Of a DNA stretch of 5,009 bases, positions 1 to 4,419 are shown in pieces. The position numbers and the translations under genes were made by a program. The notes below the pieces were generated by a model. It was not told the DNA's origin, did no database searches, and was given only the letters and a program-made list of their open reading frames with translations. The stretch comes from an uncultured Clostridia bacterium (GTDB lineage: Bacteria; Bacillota; Clostridia; Oscillospirales; Acutalibacteraceae). Position 1 is the stretch's first letter. Every line of letters begins with the position of its first letter. The stretch is taken from assembly GCA_946405565.1 (NCBI GenBank), contig CAMJHU010000193.1:1-5009 (forward strand), read 5' to 3'.

Positions 1-1207
1 TTTTAATGCCGCCCTTGCCGTTGAGCTTGCCGATTTTGTTGACCACGGTTTTGAAGGCGGTGAAGTCAACGATGATGTATTTGTCCACCGTGATACCGAG
101 GTTGGCTTCGACGGTCTGTTTGAGCAGATCGACGCCGCCCACCGAGTAGGCGGAATTGAGACGCGTGCCGTATTTGCCGGGAATCTTGATGTAAAGGTCG
201 CGCAGGAAGGAGGTCATCTTGATTTTTTTGTGCTTGCGGTCGATGGTGAGCATCATCATAGCGTCGCTCCGACCGTCCTCGTCCATCGAGCGGCGGTCGC
301 TGCCGATGAGCAGGACATTTTCGATGTCCGCGTCAAACATCACGGCGGTAGGCAGTTCAATCGCGGAATCGTCCACGCCGTCAGCCGCCTGCTGCAATTC
401 CTTGTCGGCAGCCATATTCTGCGCGGAGAGGGTATTTTTGCCTGTCTGCGCGTTGCTGACAAAATTCATGCGGTTGAGCAGCACGCTGAACGCGCCGCCG
501 AGCAGCACCACAAACACCAGCAGCAGGCTGAGGGTGGTAATGCCGGCTTTCTGCCAGCCGCGCATGGGGCGAAGGTTGCGGGAACGGGCACGGCGTGTTT
601 TTTTCTGCCCGTAATTGATCTCGGCGGCATTGTCGCCGGAGATTTTCGGCACAAAATACTCCACCTCGCGCACGACGGAACCGCCCTTGTCGGTTTCGCG
701 CCGGATGATGGAGGCGCCGGCACTGCTGCGGTCGTAACGGTCGTGAAAATCCCGTCGGCTGCTGTAACGTTCTTCCATTGCTTCTGCAAGGGTATCGATG
801 AGCGGCGGTTCTTCCCCTTCCGCCAATTCGCGGTGGGTGCGCTTGGTAAAACGGCGGGCGGCTGCCTGACGGAGGCTGGCGGCGCTGCCGTCGGTGAGCA
901 GGGAGGAGCGGTTGTCCTCCTGAGGCTGATCGTCGTCATGCTCATCAGGTTCAAAGGAGATGCTCCGGTCGGCTTCTTCGCGAAGCCGTGCTTCGCGGTA
1001 TTCCGCGAGAGGATTGTCCAGCGGCGCGTTTTCGACACGCCGGCGCTGCTCGCGCAGGTTCCGGCTGCTTTCGGGACGGCGGCTGATGCCGCGTTCGATA
1101 TAGATATGCGGGGCGGCAGCGGCGTTCATCTGACGCTGCTGCTCGGTTTCTTCCGGACGGCGGCGGGAAAAGCGGGTTTCATCGCCGCGTGGGATAGGAC
1201 TGTCCAT
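1..1207 (-). CDS. LytR-CpsA-Psr (LCP) family cell-wall glycopolymer ligase, C-terminus cut by window edge
   Basis: LCP enzymes sit in the membrane and transfer lipid-linked glycopolymers (teichoic acid or capsule type) onto peptidoglycan outside the cell. About 402 residues are visible. Residues 1-216 are a long, charged, Arg/Glu-rich region expected to be cytoplasmic. Residues about 220-245 form one membrane helix (TTLSLLLVFVVLLGGAF). The LCP domain begins near residue 298 with VLLIGSDRR. It continues with GRSD (Arg313, Asp315), then SFLRDLYIKIPG (Arg336), RLNSAYSVGG and YIIVDFTAF, all typical family landmarks. The domain is interrupted by the window edge after VVNKIGKLNGKGG. The ATG at 1207 is chosen because AAAGGAGA lies 7 bases upstream. 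An in-frame ATG at 1225 overlaps that ribosome site and lacks its own. It is the third gene of an apparent operon, 34 bp after the HEPN gene. The polymer it transfers cannot be told from sequence. Family assignment is secure. Confidence 0.93.
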   Translation of the reverse strand, partial: MDSPIPRGDETRFSRRRPEETEQQRQMNAAAAPHIYIERGISRRPESSRNLREQRRRVENAPLDNPLAEYREARLREEADRSISFEPDEHDDDQPQEDNRSSLLTDGSAASLRQAAARRFTKRTHRELAEGEEPPLIDTLAEAMEERYSSRRDFHDRYDRSSAGASIIRRETDKGGSVVREVEYFVPKISGDNAAEINYGQKKTRRARSRNLRPMRGWQKAGITTLSLLLVFVVLLGGAFSVLLNRMNFVSNAQTGKNTLSAQNMAADKELQQAADGVDDSAIELPTAVMFDADIENVLLIGSDRRSMDEDGRSDAMMMLTIDRKHKKIKMTSFLRDLYIKIPGKYGTRLNSAYSVGGVDLLKQTVEANLGITVDKYIIVDFTAFKTVVNKIGKLNGKGGIK

Positions 1208-1214
1208 AGCGCTG

Positions 1215-1222
1215 TCTCCTTT
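1215..1222 (-). promoter_or_regulatory. Ribosome binding site deciding the LCP start
   Basis: AAAGGAGA on the minus strand lies 7 bases before the ATG at 1207. It supports that start over the in-frame ATG at 1225, whose first codons would lie inside this site. Confidence 0.8.
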
Positions 1223-1241
1223 CATGATAATGGGCGGGGTT

Positions 1242-1667
1242 CTATGCGTGATAATCTTCCCCATATATAATGGAACACACGTATTCATACAACTCCCGTG
1301 TGACGTCAACGGTCTGTGAAAGACCCTCCGCGTCGGGCGTTTCCCAGCGGTCGGAGGGATAGCGGCATTCAATATAATAGGGGTTGAGTACCGCTGTGCG
1401 GGAGATAAACCCGCCGAACGCGGAATTGTATTTGCACGCCTGACGCACGAGCCACGAGAGGTTGTGACCGTCGAGGTTATGACCGCTCATGAAGAGCAGA
1501 TAGGCTTTGAGCGATTTTTCAATCGCCTGCTGGCAGTGGAAGCAGGCAGTATTGACGCAGGTGCCGTCCTCGGCGAGCAGCAGCGCGGCGGCGAGATCCT
1601 CGCTGGCATATTCCATCCACTCAAAATAATGGCGGCTGTCGCCCTTGCCGTGTCTATTCCGACTCAT
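1242..1667 (-). CDS. HEPN-domain protein (HI0074-like), partner of the upstream MNT gene
   Basis: A 141-residue all-helical HEPN protein. The signature is an N-terminal helix YFEWMEYASEDLAAALLL (residues 14-31), the hallmark HCQQAIEKSLKAYLL (44-58), a GHNL loop (67-70), and a C-terminal part with YYIECRYPSD (97-106). HEPN proteins are commonly encoded next to minimal nucleotidyltransferases and can be RNase toxins. This one has no Rx4-6H motif anywhere, so RNase activity is not expected; it resembles the non-nuclease CQQAxEKxLKA subgroup. The ATG at 1667 is preferred. It overlaps the end of the MNT gene by 14 bp and has no good ribosome site, so translational coupling is likely. A longer reading from a TTG at 1706 adds 13 residues without a ribosome site. 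The stop is a TAG at 1242-1244, 34 bp before the LCP start. Cellular role unknown. Confidence 0.85.
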   Translation of the reverse strand: MSRNRHGKGDSRHYFEWMEYASEDLAAALLLAEDGTCVNTACFHCQQAIEKSLKAYLLFMSGHNLDGHNLSWLVRQACKYNSAFGGFISRTAVLNPYYIECRYPSDRWETPDAEGLSQTVDVTRELYEYVCSIIYGEDYHA

Positions 1668-1974
1668 ACAGTACCACACCGCCATTCTGAATGCCGCGAC
1701 TGGCAAAGCTGCAGGGATCCGACATCAGGGAATCCCAAAGGTCACGGTTATATACCAGCACGTCATAGGACACGTCGCACTCCACGTTGAGATAGATTTT
1801 CTGCTCGATTTTGTAGCAATCAGTCTGATTGACGATGACACAGAGCTTGAAGCCCTCCAGTTCTCCGCTGAGATGAAAGCGGGAGTGAAAGAGGATAATC
1901 CGCACGGGCTGTACCAGTGCGGCAATGCCCTCGCAGACCTTGATGATGCGTTCGTCGTAATTTCCGGAAGCCAA
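1654..1974 (-). CDS. Degenerate minimal nucleotidyltransferase (MNT-fold) protein
   Basis: A 106-residue protein with the outline of a Pol-beta-like minimal nucleotidyltransferase. Residues 8-24 are the leading helix. Residues 25-48 correspond to the strand-turn-strand where active members read LFGSRARG...SDxDLxV. Here the text is ILFHSRF...ELEGFKLCVIV: the motif Gly is His30, the following Gly is lost, and both DxD carboxylates are replaced (Glu40-Gly41-Phe42-Lys43). The third acidic position appears kept (Asp71 in YDVLVY). The family-typical end (SFASRGIQNGGVVLYE) is intact, so this is not a frameshifted remnant. The start is a TTG; an AAGGAGGG site lies 7 bases upstream and no in-frame ATG exists before an upstream TAG. 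First gene of the apparent MNT-HEPN-LCP operon. Catalytic AMP transfer looks unlikely; a structural or regulatory role with the HEPN protein is inferred. Confidence 0.82.
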   Translation of the reverse strand: MASGNYDERIIKVCEGIAALVQPVRIILFHSRFHLSGELEGFKLCVIVNQTDCYKIEQKIYLNVECDVSYDVLVYNRDLWDSLMSDPCSFASRGIQNGGVVLYESE

Positions 1975-1981
1975 TGCCGAT

Positions 1982-1989
1982 CCCTCCTT
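1982..1989 (-). promoter_or_regulatory. Ribosome binding site for the TTG-started MNT gene
   Basis: AAGGAGGG on the minus strand lies 7 bases before the TTG at 1974. The 10-mer AATAAGGAGG occurs a second time 39 bp upstream (2022-2031), but that copy overlaps the promoter -10 box and probably lies largely outside the mRNA. Confidence 0.75.
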
Positions 1990-2028
1990 ATTTGCGAATC
2001 CGTGCCGAAAAATGTCATTTACCTCCTT

Positions 2029-2057
2029 ATTCTAGCAAAGGAATATGGGGATTTCAA
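2029..2057 (-). promoter_or_regulatory. Sigma-A-type promoter of the MNT-HEPN-LCP operon
   Basis: On the minus strand, TTGAAA (2052-2057) and TAGAAT (2029-2034) are separated by exactly 17 bases. Transcription would start near 2022-2023, giving a leader of roughly 50 bases before the TTG start at 1974. No terminator is seen between the three downstream genes, which supports co-transcription. Confidence 0.75.
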
Positions 2058-2091
2058 CTGTTTCCCATGAATTTTAAATGAATTCTGCGGC

Positions 2092-2121
2092 GCATATTTT
2101 TCATAGCAGCGGGAAATGCTA
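2092..2121 (+). promoter_or_regulatory. Candidate sigma-F/sigma-G forespore promoter for the SpoIIQ-like gene
   Basis: GCATA (2092-2096) fits the sigma-F -35 consensus GYWTA. After 15 bases comes GGAAATGCTA (2112-2121), which fits the sigma-F -10 form GGnnAnAHTR with one mismatch. The same bases also approximate a sigma-G promoter (GMATR, 18 bases, CATnMTA) as AATGCTA, again with one mismatch. No good TTGACA/TATAAT pair was noticed in this gap. In Bacillus subtilis spoIIQ is under sigma-F, so the site agrees with the gene call. It is divergent from the MNT operon promoter. Sequence match only. Confidence 0.55.
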
Positions 2122-2141
2122 AAAGTGAAGCCGATAAAGGA

Positions 2142-2148
2142 AAGGTGG
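2142..2148 (+). promoter_or_regulatory. Ribosome binding site selecting ATG 2157 for the M23 gene
   Basis: AAGGTGG lies 8 bases before the ATG at 2157. It is a one-mismatch Shine-Dalgarno sequence at good spacing. The in-frame GTG at 2145 lies inside this element, so it is the weaker start choice. Confidence 0.55.
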
Positions 2149-2156
2149 AAGAAATC

Positions 2157-2957
2157 ATGAATCATGAAGATAAGGAAAAAAGGGAGAAGCTGCGTCTGCG
2201 TCGCGGACGGCAGCGTTTGCCGCGTCCGACGGGATCGTTTGTGCTGTGTCTGGCGGCGGCGGCAATCGCCATCAGCGCGGCAGCCGTGAGGGCGCAGAAG
2301 GACCGGGCGGCGCTGACGTCGCAGCCGGAAGAGAGCAGTGTGTCCGAGCAGACTAACGGAGCGGCGCAGACCTATCCCACCGATACGGGAAATCATACGG
2401 ACGGCACCAATCCCGCGGATCACGCGGGGGAACCGGTGAAAAATACGCCCGCGGTGTCCCATGATACCGCCAAACCCAATACCGCCGATGAATATGACGA
2501 CAAAGAGGACAGCGAACAGACACTTGCCATTCAGGTAGTGGGGAAGCATCTGACCTATGTGCGACCGACGGGCGGCGCGATCACAAAAGCATACAGTATG
2601 GACGGGCTGGTGTACTCCAAGACGATGGGCGACTGGCGGGTACACAGCGGCACCGATCTGGCAGCCAACGCCGGCGAAGCGGTCAAATCGGCGGCGGAAG
2701 GCAAGGTCGCGGGCATCATGCAGGATCCGCTGTACGGCACGACGGTGGTGATCAATCAGAATGACGGGCTGATGGTATATTACAGCGGACTCAGCCGTGA
2801 CATCGCTGTGCGGGAGGGGGAGAACCTTTCGGCGGGCACGGTGATCGGCACGGTGGGGGAGATTCCGTGCGAGAGCGCCGACGGGGTGCATCTGCATATC
2901 GAAGTCCGGAAAGAAGACAGCCCTCTCGACCCGCAGGAAGCGCTGGGGCTGAAATAG
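2157..2957 (+). CDS. SpoIIQ-like M23 (LytM-domain) sporulation protein
   Basis: 266 residues. A basic cytoplasmic N-terminus (1-26) leads into one membrane helix (27-44, SFVLCLAAAAIAISAAAV). A low-complexity Ser/Thr/Asp/Pro-rich linker (about 47-135) follows, then a LytM/M23 domain (about 140-266). The zinc ligands are present: HSGTD gives His163 and Asp167, and HLHIEV gives His245 and His247. The usual catalytic His of the Y-x-H-L motif is absent: residues 209-212 read YSGL, with Gly211 at the His position. That pattern resembles SpoIIQ, the forespore protein that binds SpoIIIAH across the septum during engulfment, and argues against an active endopeptidase. Length is near that of SpoIIQ (about 280). 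The ATG at 2157 is favoured over the GTG at 2145. Single gene, with its own terminator and a possible sigma-F promoter. An ordinary M23-family protein with another job cannot be excluded; no SpoIIIA genes are in view. Confidence 0.82.
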   Translation: MNHEDKEKREKLRLRRGRQRLPRPTGSFVLCLAAAAIAISAAAVRAQKDRAALTSQPEESSVSEQTNGAAQTYPTDTGNHTDGTNPADHAGEPVKNTPAVSHDTAKPNTADEYDDKEDSEQTLAIQVVGKHLTYVRPTGGAITKAYSMDGLVYSKTMGDWRVHSGTDLAANAGEAVKSAAEGKVAGIMQDPLYGTTVVINQNDGLMVYYSGLSRDIAVREGENLSAGTVIGTVGEIPCESADGVHLHIEVRKEDSPLDPQEALGLK

Positions 2958-2978
2958 TGAATAGTGAATAGTGAATAA
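2954..2978 (+). repeat. TGAATAG heptad tandem repeat starting at the M23 stop codon
   Basis: Two exact TGAATAG units and a third, TGAATAA, run from 2958 to 2978, directly after the TAG stop (2955-2957). The bases just before, TGAAATAG, span the last Lys codon and the stop and look like a one-base-longer variant of the unit. Because the unit is 7 bases long and carries TGA and TAG, successive copies put stop codons in all forward frames. A related array follows ilvE. Confidence 0.8.
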
Positions 2979-3019
2979 TAAAGGAAAAGCGAATACTGAC
3001 AAGGAACCCTCCTCAATCC

Positions 3020-3065
3020 ATCTCCCGCACGGACAGAAAATCCCCTGTCGTGCGGGAGATTTTTT
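3020..3065 (+). terminator. Rho-independent terminator after the M23 gene
   Basis: An 11-bp perfect stem (ATCTCCCGCAC with GTGCGGGAGAT) extends after a bulged G by GACAG/CTGTC, closing an AAAATCCC-type loop. It is followed by a run of Ts at 3060-3065. It lies before the ilvE promoter, so it isolates the two transcripts and is not an ilvE attenuator. Confidence 0.92.
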
Positions 3066-3129
3066 ACCGTTTTCCCCCATCATTGAACGAAATAACGGCG
3101 TGAATCCATGAAATTTTTGCCTGAAAAAC

Positions 3130-3158
3130 TTGCAATACGAAAAACAGGGTGGTATAAT
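3130..3158 (+). promoter_or_regulatory. Sigma-A promoter of ilvE with extended -10
   Basis: TTGCAA (3130-3135), a 17-base spacer, and a consensus TATAAT (3153-3158) preceded by TGG (an extended -10). Transcription should start near 3165, leaving about 40 bases of leader. That is too short for a T-box or a peptide attenuator, so no leader-based amino-acid control is visible. Confidence 0.88.
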
Positions 3159-3185
3159 AGAGATACTTTCCATAAAAATTCCATC

Positions 3186-3193
3186 AAGAGGAG
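3186..3193 (+). promoter_or_regulatory. Ribosome binding site of ilvE
   Basis: AAGAGGAG ends 11 bases before the ilvE ATG (3205) and only 4 bases before an out-of-frame ATG (3198). Both spacings are off the usual 5-9 bases, so the start context is unusual. Confidence 0.65.
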
Positions 3194-3204
3194 TGCAATG
3201 AATC

Positions 3205-4272
3205 ATGGAAGAAATCAAAGTTCAGCTTACCACCCAGCCGAAGCAGAAGCCCACAGACGAGAGCAAGCTCGGCTTCGGTAAGATTTTCACCGATCATATG
3301 TTTGTCATGGACTACACGGACGGTCATTGGCACGATCCGCGCATTGTCCCCTACGGTCCGCTCGATCTGACCCCGGCGTGTATGTGTCTGCACTACAGTC
3401 AGGAAGTCTTTGAGGGCATGAAGGCGTATCGCGGCGTGGACGGCAAAATCCGCCTGTTCCGCCCCGATCAGAACTTCGCCCGTCTCAACAGCTCCAACGA
3501 CCGTCTGAGCATTCCGCTCATCGACGAAGAGCTTGCCGAGAAGGCGCTGGAAATGCTCGTGGACATCGACCGCGACTGGGTTCCCCATACCGACGGCGCG
3601 TCGCTGTACATCCGTCCCTTCATCATCGGCACCGAGGACGCGCTGGGCGCACATACCTCCACCGAGTACAAGTTCATCATTATCATGAGTCCCTCCGGTT
3701 CGTATTATGCGGGCGGTCTGGCGCCAGTTAAGATTTACGTCGAGACCAAGTATGTCCGCGCGGTCATCGGCGGCACGGGCTATGCCAAGACCGGCGGCAA
3801 CTACGCGGCTTCGCTCAAGGCGCAGGACGTCGCGGCGGAGCAGGGTTACAGCCAGGTGCTCTGGCTGGACGGCGTAGAGCGCAAGTACATCGAGGAAGTC
3901 GGCGCGATGAATGTCTTCTTCGTGCTGGGCGACGAGATTGTGACCCCCATACTGCGCGGCTCCATTCTGCCGGGCATTACCAGAAAGTCCACTATCGAAG
4001 TGCTCAAGAAGATGGGCTACAAGGTGTCCGAGCGGCTCATCACCGTGGAAGAGCTGGTTGAAGCCAACGAGAAGGGCGAGTTCAAGGAGATGTTCGGCAC
4101 CGGTACGGCGGCAGTCATCTCTCCGGTCGGCGAGCTCAAATGCGGCGACACCATCATCAACATCAACAATGGCGAGATCGGACCGATCTCCCAGATGCTC
4201 TATGACAAGATCACCGGTATGCAGTTCGGCAAGCTCCCCGACGAGTTCGGCTGGACGGTAGAAGTGAAATAA
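3205..4272 (+). CDS. ilvE: Branched-chain amino acid aminotransferase (fold-type IV PLP enzyme)
   Basis: Interconverts leucine, isoleucine and valine with their 2-oxo acids using 2-oxoglutarate/glutamate; a cytosolic PLP enzyme and the last step of branched-chain amino acid synthesis. The 355 residues match the BCAT group that includes eukaryotic BCATs (ilvE_II type), longer than the roughly 309-residue E. coli form. Landmarks in order are an N-terminal LGFGKIFTDHMFVMDY, EVFEGMKAYR, and SLYIRPFIIGTE. GYAKTGGNYAAS follows with Lys195 as the PLP Schiff-base lysine. Then come EEVGAMN with Glu231 as the likely PLP ring-nitrogen partner, RGSILPGITR, and GTGTAAVISPV. All expected motifs are present and there is no frameshift. 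It is transcribed alone from its own promoter, with a terminator before it and a convergent gene after it. The ATG at 3205 gives the family N-terminus. Confidence 0.96.
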   Translation: MEEIKVQLTTQPKQKPTDESKLGFGKIFTDHMFVMDYTDGHWHDPRIVPYGPLDLTPACMCLHYSQEVFEGMKAYRGVDGKIRLFRPDQNFARLNSSNDRLSIPLIDEELAEKALEMLVDIDRDWVPHTDGASLYIRPFIIGTEDALGAHTSTEYKFIIIMSPSGSYYAGGLAPVKIYVETKYVRAVIGGTGYAKTGGNYAASLKAQDVAAEQGYSQVLWLDGVERKYIEEVGAMNVFFVLGDEIVTPILRGSILPGITRKSTIEVLKKMGYKVSERLITVEELVEANEKGEFKEMFGTGTAAVISPVGELKCGDTIININNGEIGPISQMLYDKITGMQFGKLPDEFGWTVEVK

Positions 4273-4307
4273 TGAAGAATGAATAGTGAAGAATGAATAG
4301 TGAAGAA
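4265..4307 (+). repeat. 14-bp (double heptad) tandem repeat starting at the ilvE stop codon
   Basis: The unit TGAAGAATGAATAG occurs at 4273-4286 and 4287-4300, with a partial third copy TGAAGAA at 4301-4307. It is built from two related heptads, TGAAGAA and TGAATAG. As at the M23 gene, the array is preceded by an octamer TGAAATAA (4265-4272) that covers the final Lys codon and the stop. The same heptad family therefore follows two unrelated genes in this window. Confidence 0.8.
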
Positions 4308-4342
4308 ATTCGGAAGCGCTTTGCGCTTGGAATATATATTCC
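4308..4342. other. Hairpin and 14-bp palindrome after ilvE
   Basis: AAGCGC-TTT-GCGCTT (4314-4328) is a tight hairpin that can extend through ATTC/GAAT across a small internal loop. It abuts the perfect palindrome GGAATATATATTCC (4329-4342). There is no following T-run, so neither is a convincing terminator. Function unknown; it lies between the repeat array and the terminator-like hairpin. Confidence 0.5.
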
Positions 4343-4367
4343 GGTTCATCCTTCCTAATATGGCAAG

Positions 4368-4410
4368 AATCCCCGGCGTGTCGCTGTGAAAGGCGGCTGC
4401 GCCGGGGATT
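4368..4410. terminator. GC-rich hairpin between convergent ilvE and Rpn-family genes
   Basis: An 11-bp perfect stem, AATCCCCGGCG/CGCCGGGGATT, encloses 21 bases that can form a second short stem (GTCGC/GCGGC with one G-U). It sits between two converging genes and ends 9 bases before the Rpn-family stop codon. The plus strand continues ATTGTGTTGGATTT, T-rich but with no clean run; the minus side is also weak. Best read as a two-way terminator. Confidence 0.6.
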
Positions 4411-4419
4411 GTGTTGGAT

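Noticed and set aside
230..1270. 346-codon plus-strand open frame
   Set aside because: It lies antisense to the LCP gene, is a product of GC-rich codon use, resembles no family, and the minus-strand frame has clear LCP motifs and a ribosome site.
1725..2018. 97-codon minus-strand frame with an apparent AAGGAGG site and ATG
   Set aside because: It overlaps the MNT gene in another frame, is Ser/Arg-rich without family features, and its ribosome site overlaps the -10 box, so it is probably not properly in the mRNA.
3066..3204. T-box or leader-peptide attenuator for ilvE
   Set aside because: The promoter leaves only about 40 bases before the ATG, and the hairpin at 3020-3065 lies upstream of the promoter.
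2019..3218. 399-codon minus-strand open frame
   Set aside because: It runs antisense across the SpoIIQ-like gene, its terminator and the ilvE promoter. Part of its translation (LLFTIHYSLF) is just the antisense of the heptad repeat.
3184..3654. 156-codon minus-strand frame opposite ilvE
   Set aside because: A shadow of the ilvE codons; the sense strand is an unmistakable aminotransferase.
2954..4307. CRISPR-like array or mobile element bounded by the two heptad arrays
   Set aside because: The heptads are contiguous without spacers. The arrays point the same way and enclose only a terminator, a promoter and housekeeping ilvE, with no transposase or inverted termini.
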